NCBI GenBank assembly: GCA_902779845.1 | Contig: CACZCZ010000023.1 | Location: 1-37,819, forward strand | Direction: 5' to 3' | DNA: 37,819 nt | DNA from: an uncultured Bacteroidales bacterium | Lineage (GTDB): Bacteria; Bacteroidota; Bacteroidia; Bacteroidales; Bacteroidaceae | Shown here: positions 27,527 to 34,842 of the stretch, one piece after another | How the letters are laid out: each line of letters starts with the position of its first letter | Position numbering within the stretch: position 1 is the stretch's first letter | Position numbers and translations under genes: made by a program | The notes under the pieces: generated by a model | Database searches by the model: none | What the model was told of the DNA's origin: nothing | Seen by the model: the letters and a program-made list of their open reading frames with translations, nothing else

Positions 27527-28109
27527 TTTTATGAGCAAAATTTTAAAAATTTCTTTCTCTAAATGATTTTGCATCCCAAATTCACATTGTAGAATTTCAA
27601 CTTTTAAATGTTAAGCTTTCAAAATGCAAATTATGCGGTTTCCATTCCTAAATAGTTAAAGAATTCAGTTTTATCAAATTCCGCAAATTACTGATTTGCA
27701 TATCATTAAAATCTACAGAAAACACCGATTTTGCACCCGAATGGTATAAATGACGAAATCCTGACATTAGACGATGGCTAAGAGCTAAGCGCGACATTGC
27801 GTATTTATTGAGAGCGAGACCATTATACGCTGTTTTCTTTAACGAATATACAATCATTTTAATATTCAAATGCGTGAATTTAGCATTTAAAATCTCAGAT
27901 TTATGAAATTCAATCTTTGTTTACGGATTGTAAATACACACAAATTCTTCCATGAAATATTTCAAAACATAAATCTTTGCACGATATTTATTTTGTATTG
28001 TAAATGTAAATGTTTGTAATTGTAAATTGGACTTCGGCGTAATTCTCACCAATTGCGCCTACATCTACCCTCGTTTTATTTGCTATTTCTACGCGATTCT
28101 CAGCGCACC
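27527..28109. other. AT-rich gene desert of about 580 bp
   Basis: No convincing gene. Noticeably richer in A/T than its neighbours, with many TTTGCA and TGTAAAT words. GCAAAT/ATTTGC inverted repeat at 27683-27699; TTTAC/GTAAA dyad near 27920; several TGTAAAT/TGTTTG copies at 27998-28027; GGCGTAATT/AATTGCGCC near-palindrome at 28036-28059. A stretch at 27760-27840 has a less biased composition. Confidence 0.6.
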
Positions 28110-28150
28110 AAAAAAGCCCCTAAAAGACTTGAATCAAGTCATATAGGGGC
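28110..28150 (-). terminator. Intrinsic terminator of holA
   Basis: GCCCCTA/TAGGGGC outer stem with an inner GACTTG/CAAGTC stem, followed on the minus strand by TTTTTT. Lies 41 nt past the holA stop. Confidence 0.9.
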
Positions 28151-28190
28151 CAAAAATCCTGTATGAGAGAATTTCTAAAAGAGCAAGATT

Positions 28191-29213
28191 TTAGTGCAGA
28201 ATCTGGAAAACGAGTTCTTTTAACAGGTCACCATCGGAGGTCTTTTGCCCTCCTACTCCTTTCGAGGCAGCATCCGTTCGACGTATCTCACCAATTATTT
28301 CATACACTTTCATTGCGGAATACATCCGCATTGCTGGCAGAACATTCTTCTTCACCTGCCATGTACTCTGCCCCAACCAGTCAGCAATCCCCTGCTCGCT
28401 CTTCACAGGTGAGTAATATGCCAGCATCAGATCTGTATAGAATTTGAACAAAGTAGAGAGCGTAGGCTGTAGTGCGAAGTTCTTGGGATTCGCGTCAAAA
28501 TATTTCACAATACGATTCGACTTCACCACATCTCTCATTGAAAGCGCAGCCACCAGTTCAAAGGAATTGTACTCTTTGCTGATGCCGATGTTGTCCTGAA
28601 TGGCCTGAGCATCGATGCGCTTCCCCTCGCCCACTGCCACGATGAGTTTGTCAAGCTCTCCTGCAAGGCGGTTGAGATCCGCGCCTACGTGTTCACATAG
28701 GATCATGCACGCGTCTGGCGCAATCTCAGAGCCCTTGCGACGCACGTAATTTGTTGCAAATGTGGGTAGTTCCCTATCATAAAGTTTGTTGGATTCAAAT
28801 ATGATTCCAGCTTTCTGAACCTCCTTTGCCAGGTTCGTACGGCGGTCGAGGGTGCCATTTTTATGACAGATGATGAGCACCGTGGATGCAAGAGGCTTTT
28901 GGACATAGTAGCTGAGCATCTCCCTGTGTTCAAGGCTCTGTGCTTCGCGAACTACCACCACCTGCCGCTCTGCCATCATGGGATAGCGCTTAGCCGCATT
29001 CACAACCTCCTCACCCGTTGTCTGCGGGCCGTAGAGAATGGTTAGGTTGAAGTCCCTTTCCTCTTCCTTGAGGGCCTGCTCTACGATGTAATCAGACACC
29101 CGATCGATATAATATGGTTCGTCGCCCATCAGGTAATAGACGGGTTTGAAGTCGCCTGCGCGCACCTGGCGCACAATCTCCTCGTAGCTGATGCCTCCTG
29201 CTTTCTTCGCCAT
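28191..29213 (-). CDS. holA: DNA polymerase III subunit delta (HolA)
   Basis: 340 residues. Clamp-loader subunit that opens the beta clamp. The N-terminus FKPVYYLMGDEPYYIDRVSDYI is the delta signature, followed by an AAA-like fold without a P-loop (VVVVREAQSLE, STVLIICHKNGTLDRR) and the collar domain at the end (QPTLSTLFKFYTDLMLAYY). Length and order match the family. It follows AMP nucleosidase with only 42 nt between, filled by a direct repeat; a separate promoter was not seen, so the two may be co-transcribed. Terminated at 28110. Confidence 0.93.
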   Translation of the reverse strand: MAKKAGGISYEEIVRQVRAGDFKPVYYLMGDEPYYIDRVSDYIVEQALKEEERDFNLTILYGPQTTGEEVVNAAKRYPMMAERQVVVVREAQSLEHREMLSYYVQKPLASTVLIICHKNGTLDRRTNLAKEVQKAGIIFESNKLYDRELPTFATNYVRRKGSEIAPDACMILCEHVGADLNRLAGELDKLIVAVGEGKRIDAQAIQDNIGISKEYNSFELVAALSMRDVVKSNRIVKYFDANPKNFALQPTLSTLFKFYTDLMLAYYSPVKSEQGIADWLGQSTWQVKKNVLPAMRMYSAMKVYEIIGEIRRTDAASKGVGGQKTSDGDLLKELVFQILH

Positions 29214-29225
29214 AAATGAAAACTC

Positions 29226-29250
29226 AACGTGAAACGCTAAACGTGAAACG
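29226..29250. repeat. Direct repeat AACGTGAAACG x2 between amn and holA
   Basis: Perfect copies at 29226-29236 and 29240-29250, period 14, occupy most of the 42-nt gap between the AMP nucleosidase stop and the holA start. Confidence 0.8.
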
Positions 29251-29255
29251 AGAAA

Positions 29256-30026
29256 CTACCATTTCAGGTGTTTGACGGTCTTGTCCTTGCTCATGATCTT
29301 CTGCAACGACAGGATACCGATGTGCACGTGGTCATGAACGTAGTTCGTGGTGACCTTCCGGTCGCTCTCCGCCGTCTTCACGCCCTCCGGCGTCATCGGG
29401 TTATCCGACACCAGCAGCAGGGCTCCTGTGGGGATATGGTTCGCAAAGCCGGTGGTGAAGAGCGTCGCAGTCTCCATATCCACCGCCATGGCGCGCGTGC
29501 GCAGGAGATACTCCTTGAACGTCTCATCGTGCTCCCAGATGCGGCGGTTGGTGGTATAGACCGTTCCCGTCCAGTAGTCATGGCCCGCATCGCGGATCGA
29601 AGAGCTGACGGCACGCTGCAGCATGAAGGCAGGCAGCGCAGGCACCTCGGGCGGATAGTAGTCGTTTGACGTTCCCTCGCCTCGGATTGCCGCCAGCGGC
29701 AGGATGAGGTCCCCCATCTGCACTTTGGCAGGTATCGCGCCACACTTGCCCAGGAACAGGCAGGCACGCGGTTTGACAGCACTCAGCAAATCCATGATGA
29801 TGGCCGCGTTGGGTGAACCCATACCGAAGTTGATGATGGTGATTCCACCAGCGATGGCCACACGCATGTTGGCATCATAGGGCGGAGCCTCGATGCCGAA
29901 ATGCTCACAGAACAAATCGACATAGTTGTTGAAGTTGGTCAGCAACACCAAATCCGTGAAGTCCTCGAGGGGGTGTTTGGTATAGCGTGGCAACCAATTC
30001 TCAACGATTTCCTGCTTCGTTTTCAT
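29256..30026 (-). CDS. amn: AMP nucleosidase (short Bacteroidetes form)
   Basis: 256 residues. Splits AMP into adenine and ribose-5-phosphate. Nucleoside-phosphorylase fold with VAIAGGITIINFGMGSPNAAI (phosphate-binding region), FLGKCGAIP, the AVDMETATLFTTGF motif for the ribose, and LLLVSDNPMTPEGVK with the purine-contacting Asp. Lacks the extra N-terminal domain of the E. coli enzyme, which is normal for this lineage. First gene of a probable amn-holA unit, starting 24 nt from its -7 box. Confidence 0.9.
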   Translation of the reverse strand: MKTKQEIVENWLPRYTKHPLEDFTDLVLLTNFNNYVDLFCEHFGIEAPPYDANMRVAIAGGITIINFGMGSPNAAIIMDLLSAVKPRACLFLGKCGAIPAKVQMGDLILPLAAIRGEGTSNDYYPPEVPALPAFMLQRAVSSSIRDAGHDYWTGTVYTTNRRIWEHDETFKEYLLRTRAMAVDMETATLFTTGFANHIPTGALLLVSDNPMTPEGVKTAESDRKVTTNYVHDHVHIGILSLQKIMSKDKTVKHLKW

Positions 30027-30049
30027 ATTTCTTTTTGGTTATTTCGATG

Positions 30050-30057
30050 CAAAGATA
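30050..30057 (-). promoter_or_regulatory. -7 box for AMP nucleosidase
   Basis: Minus-strand TATCTTTG followed by CATC, 24 nt before the ATG. No TTG at the 20-nt position. Confidence 0.6.
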
Positions 30058-30113
30058 GGAATTTGTTTTGAATCAGCATACAAAAACACCTGCTTTCTTC
30101 AATATGAAGCACT

Positions 30114-30148
30114 AAAAAAGAGGATGTGCCTGCTATTGGCACATCCTC
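30114..30148 (-). terminator. Intrinsic terminator of the M6 protease gene
   Basis: Perfect 11-bp stem GAGGATGTGCC/GGCACATCCTC with a 7-nt loop, followed on the minus strand by TTTTTT. Lies 20 nt past the stop. Confidence 0.92.
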
Positions 30149-30167
30149 ATGAATGTATTATGCTTTT

Positions 30168-32633
30168 TTACTTTTTAATCATCACTTTCCCGTTTCGGAT
30201 GTAAACTCCCGGGCTCTGCGACTTGAAGCAGGAAGCGTTTATCCTGCGGCCGACAAGGTCGAAGATCTGGTCGTTGGCTGCGCGCTGGCTATCGCTCGCT
30301 GACAGCTCGGAGATGGCGACGGCGGTGGGGAGTGTGACCGTGGCGGATGAGGACCAATTGGAAGTGTATCCATCCTCATCCACGGACTGCGCCTGATATA
30401 CGTAGGTTGCGCCGGGAGTGAGAGAGGTGACCGTGTATTGGGTTGCCTGAACATCCTCAACCGTCGTCCATGTGGCCGGTGCGAACCTCTTCACGCCAGC
30501 TCCGGCGATGTCCTCAAGAGCAACTTCACCGTCATAAACGTCAGCCCTGGAGAGGTAGAAACGTTTCTTGGATGCCTTGTTGGCGAACTGTACGGAGAAA
30601 GACTCCGGAACGTCTGTGAAGACGACGACTCCATCTTCACCATCGAGCGATTCTACGGTTTGGGTGGCTACAATCTCATCGTCGCTGAGGATGTTGATGA
30701 CAAGAGACGCTTTATCAGAGCCATAACTAAGAGCATTGTAGCAGACAGACACGGTGCCTGTAGCGTTCAGCAGCGATGGCGTAGTGATATATCCGACAGC
30801 GCTGCCAGTTCCGATTTTAGCTCCACTTTTGCCCTGATAAACCTTATAACCACTCCAACCTGAGGTTTGGGTGTAGTTGTCCAATTGCTCGGCAATATCC
30901 TTCGTCCCGTCAGCCTCTTTCAGGAATAGCTCGAAGTTCTCCGTGAGCAGCTCTGTGACGTCAGACTGAACCTTCTCGCGGTAGCGGAAATTGTAGGACA
31001 CTGCGCCCGTCACCGCATTCCAGGCAGCCGTAAAGGATGTGGTCGTGCAGCTACAAGCATCCTCGTTCATCACGGGTGCGGCGATGCTGTTGCCGCCGTC
31101 GAAGAGGAAGGAGATAAGCCCGTTCTTTTCTGTGATCTCGCTAACGGCGTGGCCGTTCCAAGAGAAAGACGACTTGTGAGAGGTGCCGGGCCAAGGGTCA
31201 CCAGCCATGCCTTCGGCAGAGTAATACTGATACTCCCCCATGTCAACATCGTATTTGAAAGATCCGTCAGCAGGGATAAGGGTCATACGTTGTGTTGACG
31301 TACTATTCACCGTATTATATTCCCATGCTTCAGCGTCGTAGCGCACATACTGCACCAACATACCATGACCGAATGAAGCCTCGTCCCATCCTGTCTGCTG
31401 ATGGTTGTACATCAGGTAGTAGGTGCTGTTGACTTCCGCCTTGCCACTCTTCATCAGCAGGTAAGCTACGGGCTCATCCTGAATGGCAGGCATTTCCCTG
31501 ACCGTAAGAGGTTCTGTGAGCTGAACGGGCTCCAGCCAGCCGCTAAACCAGCGTTCGTAGGCGGTGTATCCGGCAGGCTGATAGCCGTCGCCGTTGTATG
31601 AGCCGGCAGCCATCAAATCCCAGGCATCCATGCCAAGATTGCCGTTGTATTCCGTGTCGTAGAAATCGGGCAAGCCAAGGCAGTGGCTGAACTCATGACA
31701 CATGGTCCCGATGCCCTCTATCATACTACCGTCAAATCCAGCAAGCTCGGAACCACAAGCGTAGGTAGCAATCTTCACGTTGTCAAGAACGAGATTGTAT
31801 AGATGATTATCCTTCTTATAATACTCCGGGAAACTGCTGTCATAATAATAACCTTCTATGAGGCTATATTCGTGTGGCCAGATGGTATTCTCATCAGCTC
31901 CGGACGCCTCTGAGTAGCCCGCATAGATGACATAGACCTGATCCACTTCGCCGTCGCCATCCCAGTCATAGTCGGCGAAATCCACCTGCGAGTCAACCAG
32001 TTTGCAGGCCTCAGAAACCATGACATGCGGATGCATGTCTTCGTTAGAGCGGTCGTTGCCTCCGTAATAGGCCATGCCATTCGACACGGTGACGGGACCT
32101 ACGACATCGAACTCCAAGTCGAACTGGCCGTAGCTCTGGTCGCGAAAGTACTCATGAACAGAACCGTAGTTCGAGCCGTAAGGGTCGTTCTCACTGTTCA
32201 TCATCTGAACGAAATACTCTTGCTTGCTCGTGCTCTTGAAAGCCATGTCCTGGAAGTTCACGAGGATGACGAGACCTTTTTTCTTGATAACAGAGGTTTC
32301 ACCACTGCGGGCTGCCTTTCGTGCCGAGGTGAACATCTTGTGTGTCTTGGCCAGGCGAGCCTGGCGGTGAGCACTACGGCGCTGGCTGCGTTCCCGGCTC
32401 TTCTGCTTCACGTACTCTCCGGAGACGGCCTGCCAGCGGCCGTCGCCAGTCTCAACGAGAGGCGTCCCGTCTGTGGTCACATAATAGTGGAACGATTCGT
32501 CACCTACAAGTGTCGCGGTAACGTTTCTCCCATCCGTAAGGGTCAGAGTTTTCTTTACACCGCGTTTGGCGGGGATAGCGAGTGCAACAGCACTGACGGC
32601 GGCCAAAGCCACCAACATCAACATTTTCTTCAT
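30168..32633 (-). CDS. Secreted M6-family metalloprotease (immune inhibitor A-like)
   Basis: 821 residues. Signal peptide 1-19 (MKKMLMLVALAAVSAVALA). A basic propeptide-like stretch (about 75-118) precedes the catalytic domain. Zinc site HEFSH at 313-317 (His313, His317) followed by CLGLPD; Glu314 is the catalytic base. A DWDGDGEVD loop (223-231) is a calcium-binding-type motif. Two FN3-like segments follow (about 525-560 and 720-770). The last 45 residues (IFDLVGRRI, then SPGVYIRNGKVMIKK) resemble the C-terminal sorting tails of Bacteroidetes exported proteins. Likely secreted or surface-exposed and able to degrade proteins. It has a -7 box, and a hairpin at the very start of its leader. Confidence 0.88.
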   Translation of the reverse strand: MKKMLMLVALAAVSAVALAIPAKRGVKKTLTLTDGRNVTATLVGDESFHYYVTTDGTPLVETGDGRWQAVSGEYVKQKSRERSQRRSAHRQARLAKTHKMFTSARKAARSGETSVIKKKGLVILVNFQDMAFKSTSKQEYFVQMMNSENDPYGSNYGSVHEYFRDQSYGQFDLEFDVVGPVTVSNGMAYYGGNDRSNEDMHPHVMVSEACKLVDSQVDFADYDWDGDGEVDQVYVIYAGYSEASGADENTIWPHEYSLIEGYYYDSSFPEYYKKDNHLYNLVLDNVKIATYACGSELAGFDGSMIEGIGTMCHEFSHCLGLPDFYDTEYNGNLGMDAWDLMAAGSYNGDGYQPAGYTAYERWFSGWLEPVQLTEPLTVREMPAIQDEPVAYLLMKSGKAEVNSTYYLMYNHQQTGWDEASFGHGMLVQYVRYDAEAWEYNTVNSTSTQRMTLIPADGSFKYDVDMGEYQYYSAEGMAGDPWPGTSHKSSFSWNGHAVSEITEKNGLISFLFDGGNSIAAPVMNEDACSCTTTSFTAAWNAVTGAVSYNFRYREKVQSDVTELLTENFELFLKEADGTKDIAEQLDNYTQTSGWSGYKVYQGKSGAKIGTGSAVGYITTPSLLNATGTVSVCYNALSYGSDKASLVINILSDDEIVATQTVESLDGEDGVVVFTDVPESFSVQFANKASKKRFYLSRADVYDGEVALEDIAGAGVKRFAPATWTTVEDVQATQYTVTSLTPGATYVYQAQSVDEDGYTSNWSSSATVTLPTAVAISELSASDSQRAANDQIFDLVGRRINASCFKSQSPGVYIRNGKVMIKK

Positions 32634-32696
32634 ATATGATAAAATAAATAATTAGCAATTCACTCATCTTCTGCGTGCTAAGGCAGAATCCATTTT

Positions 32697-32721
32697 AAAA
32701 GCCACGATGCGTGGCTTTTTT
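32697..32721. other. Hairpin at the 5' end of the M6 protease leader
   Basis: AAAAGCCAC/GTGGCTTTT with a 5-nt loop, T-rich on both sides. On the minus strand it begins within a few bases of the expected transcription start for the M6 gene. It could be an attenuator, a 5'-end stabiliser or a plus-strand terminator. Confidence 0.6.
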
Positions 32722-32726
32722 CGCCG

Positions 32727-32734
32727 CAAAGGTA
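32727..32734 (-). promoter_or_regulatory. -7 box for the M6 protease
   Basis: Minus-strand TACCTTTG followed by CGGC. The leader to the ATG at 32633 is about 90 nt and contains the hairpin at 32697-32721. Confidence 0.6.
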
Positions 32735-32811
32735 GGAATAATTTTTATAACAAAAGAAGATAAAGATGGAAAAAGGCACAACATCAGAGAAAAAGGATCA
32801 TGAGAGCGCGT

Positions 32812-32871
32812 ACACCCTATGGAGAAAATGGCTACGCCCTATGGAGTATTTGCGTTTCCTCCATAGGGTGT
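32812..32871. repeat. 13-bp inverted repeat with an additional competing left arm
   Basis: ACACCCTATGGAG (32812-32824) pairs perfectly with CTCCATAGGGTGT (32859-32871). A third, partial copy CCCTATGGAG (32837-32846) between them can pair with the same right arm, so two alternative hairpins are possible. Confidence 0.8.
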
Positions 32872-32994
32872 TTTAGGGGTGGGCAGACCTGCTGTAGGCG
32901 ACCAATGTTCTGAAATGCAAAAAAAGCATTCACCTTCACATATTAAAGATAATCAACTGGACTACTGTGTATTACGCAGTGAATCACACAATCT

Positions 32995-33078
32995 AAAGCT
33001 TCACAAGAGATTCACAAATGTGGTAAGTCGCTGCGTTGCCTGATGCCTGTGAAGCTTTGTGAAGCCTTGTGAAGCTTT
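32995..33078. repeat. GTGAAGCTTT tandem repeats within a 13-bp inverted repeat
   Basis: AAAGCTTCACAAG (32995-33007) is the exact complement of CTTGTGAAGCTTT (33066-33078). The right part is a run of three 10-bp units, GTGAAGC(T/C)TT, from 33049 to 33078. Confidence 0.8.
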
Positions 33079-33218
33079 GAGGATGGGAGGGAGGCTATAA
33101 GCATAAGTATGTCAATCGATTGCAAGGATAGTGTGAATGGTGAAGCTTTTTTGAGAACAAAGAAAATGTTTTCGAAAAATATTGATGCTGGGATTTTATC
33201 ACTGGTGGCAAAAAGGAA

Positions 33219-33316
33219 AAGACCATGGTCTTATGGGCGGAGGACCTTGGTCTTATGGAAAGAAGAGCTTGGTCTTCCGGGGAGTTCCACTGGTGGAACT
33301 CTCGGGAAGACCAAGC
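33219..33316. repeat. Three diverged GGTCTT motif copies ending in a long near-perfect hairpin
   Basis: Copies of a GACCATGGTCTTATGG-like unit start near 33221, 33243 and 33266 (about 22-bp period). The first is a 14-bp palindrome (AAGACCATGGTCTT, 33219-33232). The last forms a hairpin: GCTTGGTCTTCC (33267-33278) pairs with 33305-33316, and inside it GAGTTCCAC (33282-33290) pairs with 33293-33301. Located just past the lipoprotein stop; on the minus strand a T-rich but interrupted run follows, so it may act as a terminator. Confidence 0.75.
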
Positions 33317-33332
33317 AGAGGGAGGGATGTTG

Positions 33333-33980
33333 TTATTTTCCTTGGTTCACGCCACGGGTGGCCTTGGGCTGCGAAGCGATGGTGTCCTGAGAGGTGGCTG
33401 CGCGGGTGGCAGGGGCGTTGAGGGTGTCAGACTCGGGGGCATTGAAAGCATCCAGATTGAGGGCTTGCTTGGTGTAGTAACCTCCGTAGTAGCGACGGTC
33501 GTAGTCGTAGTCATAGCCGTAGTAGCCCTCGCTCTCCCAGTAGCGGTCGTAGTTGCGGAGGCGGAAGTCGGTGCTGGAGTAGCGGCCATCGATGGTGCCC
33601 CAGAAGTTGTCGGCGTTGAGGCCGTAGCGGCTGATGGTGCAGTCGAGGTCGGACTCGCCATAGAAGCGGAGGTGGATGACCTCATTCTCAACGTAGTAGC
33701 TGAAGTCATGGCGCACCTGCGTGTTGCCGTAGCGACCATAGTAGTCAATCTGCGTGCCCGTGCCCTTGCGGTAGCCCCAGCCTTCGGGGTAGAAGATGAT
33801 GTCGGAGCCACGGGCAGGGATGCCATCGTAGTACATATCGAGGTCACCGAACCAGTGGCCTTGCAGGTAGTAACCCACGTTTTCGTCGCGATCAATCTCG
33901 CAGCTGGTGAGGCTGAATGCCGTGATGAGCAGCAGGCTCATGAAGGCGATATTTGCGTACAATTTCTTCATAGTAGTCAT
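33333..33980 (-). CDS. Tyr-rich lipoprotein of unknown function
   Basis: 215 residues from the ATG at 33980 (an ATG at 33971 is also possible). Lipoprotein signal with Cys27 in the lipobox SLTSC. The mature part is beta-rich (GHWFGDLDMYYDG, GWGYRKGTGTQIDYYG, NEVIHLRFYG) and ends with a tyrosine cluster (about residues 155-180, including YYGYDYDYDRRYYGGYY) and a Ser/Thr/Ala-rich disordered tail. I do not recognise a family. The fold could be a small lipocalin-like or barrel domain, but this is a guess. Preceded by a full -33/-7 promoter; the divergent neighbour is the HsdR_N gene. Confidence 0.78.
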   Translation of the reverse strand: MTTMKKLYANIAFMSLLLITAFSLTSCEIDRDENVGYYLQGHWFGDLDMYYDGIPARGSDIIFYPEGWGYRKGTGTQIDYYGRYGNTQVRHDFSYYVENEVIHLRFYGESDLDCTISRYGLNADNFWGTIDGRYSSTDFRLRNYDRYWESEGYYGYDYDYDRRYYGGYYTKQALNLDAFNAPESDTLNAPATRAATSQDTIASQPKATRGVNQGK

Positions 33981-34001
33981 CTTTTTAGTGGTTTGATGCT
34001 G

Positions 34002-34033
34002 CAAAGGTAGGGACTTTCTGATGCGTCTCCAAG
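34002..34033 (-). promoter_or_regulatory. -33/-7 promoter of the lipoprotein gene
   Basis: TACCTTTG (34002-34009), 20-nt spacer, CTTG (34030-34033) on the minus strand; followed by CAGC. Confidence 0.75.
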
Positions 34034-34085
34034 GGAAAACACCTAAAGCTGATGGGATTTTCCCCATAACTTTTTCCTTTTTCCT

Positions 34086-34115
34086 TCATTTTTCACTCTT
34101 TCATTTTTCACTCTT
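34086..34115. repeat. Perfect tandem duplication of TCATTTTTCACTCTT
   Basis: Two exact 15-bp copies back to back (34086-34100, 34101-34115), immediately upstream of the HsdR_N -7 box, in a T/C-rich stretch. Confidence 0.85.
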
Positions 34116-34127
34116 CACTTTAATTTG

Positions 34128-34135
34128 TACTTTTG
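34128..34135 (+). promoter_or_regulatory. -7 box abutting the HsdR_N start codon
   Basis: TACTTTTG, then CAGC, then ATG: only four bases separate box and start codon. No TTG at the 20-nt position; that place falls in the tandem repeat. Confidence 0.6.
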
Positions 34136-34139
34136 CAGC

Positions 34140-34619
34140 ATGAAAGATGAAACGACGCTCTCCTACCCGCCCCTGAACCTGCCTGCGGCCGAACTGCGGC
34201 TGGAGCAGGCTGACGGTGGCTACACGGTGTTCGACCCGCTGCGGCGTCGGCATGTACGGCTGACGCCGGAAGAGTGGGTGCGTCAGCATTTCACGGCGTA
34301 CCTGATTCAGCACAAGGGCTATCCTGCGGGCTTGCTGGGCAACGAGGTGTCGCTGACCATCAACGGGATGACGCGGCGCTGCGACACGGTGCTCTACGGC
34401 CTCGACCGTCAACCGCGCATGATTATCGAGTATAAGGCGCCTGTGGTGGCGCTGACGCAGAAGGTATTTGATCAAGTGTGGCGCTACAACACGGTGCTGC
34501 GCGTGGAATGGCTCATCGTCAGCAACGGTCTCCACCACATCGTCTGTCACTTGAACAGAGAAAAGAACACCTACGAATTTCTCCCCGACATCCCCTCTTA
34601 CGAGACCCTGAAGGACTGA
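34140..34619 (+). CDS. Orphan HsdR N-terminal nuclease-domain protein
   Basis: 159 residues from the ATG at 34140. Matches the nuclease-like N-terminal domain of type I restriction R subunits (HSDR_N_2 type), without helicase or specificity partners. The PD-(D/E)xK core is visible: Asp in RCDTVLYG, then MIIEYKAP with Glu and Lys. The preceding EEWVRQHFTAYLI helix and following FDQVWRYNTVL are typical. This stand-alone protein is widespread in Bacteroidales, often near holA, which lies 5 kb away here. Function not established; it may be a housekeeping nuclease rather than part of restriction. An earlier TTG at 34125 is unlikely since it overlaps the promoter. Confidence 0.85.
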   Translation: MKDETTLSYPPLNLPAAELRLEQADGGYTVFDPLRRRHVRLTPEEWVRQHFTAYLIQHKGYPAGLLGNEVSLTINGMTRRCDTVLYGLDRQPRMIIEYKAPVVALTQKVFDQVWRYNTVLRVEWLIVSNGLHHIVCHLNREKNTYEFLPDIPSYETLKD

Positions 34620-34842
34620 TCCCCTCTCCTCCCCGACTTATGAAAAAGCGGGCCATGACCATACTGAAAGAAGTGAGCCTAAAAGGACTGCAACTCCCAA
34701 CGCTGCAAGGTGCAAAAAACTGGGGCTCGTTCCAGCACTTCGACCTCCACACCATTAGCAGAGGTTTATATAGAGAGAAATGGTAGAGTATGGCCAAATG
34801 TCATATCTTCTCAGGGTTACATCTATTCACATCAACGAAATC

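Larger units (their letters stand above)
32735..33332. other. Gene-free stretch with repeats and hairpins
   Basis: About 600 bp between the M6 promoter and the lipoprotein stop. No convincing gene. It holds the 13-bp inverted repeat at 32812-32871, the GTGAAGC repeats at 32995-33078 and the palindromic motif array at 33219-33316, which are listed separately. Confidence 0.7.

Noticed and set aside
27648-27869. 73-codon minus-strand frame in the AT-rich desert
   Set aside because: Needs a TTG start, has no promoter and matches no family I know; at best a remnant.
33109-33390. 93-codon plus-strand frame over the repeat array
   Set aside because: Its second half simply translates the palindromic repeats and runs into the lipoprotein gene on the other strand.
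34140-34619. Part of a type I restriction system
   Set aside because: No helicase, methylase or specificity gene is present; the stand-alone N-terminal domain protein is a common separate gene in this group.
34640-34786. 48-codon plus-strand frame after the HsdR_N gene
   Set aside because: Has an ATG and 21-nt spacing from the previous stop, but no recognisable domain; too weak to call a gene.
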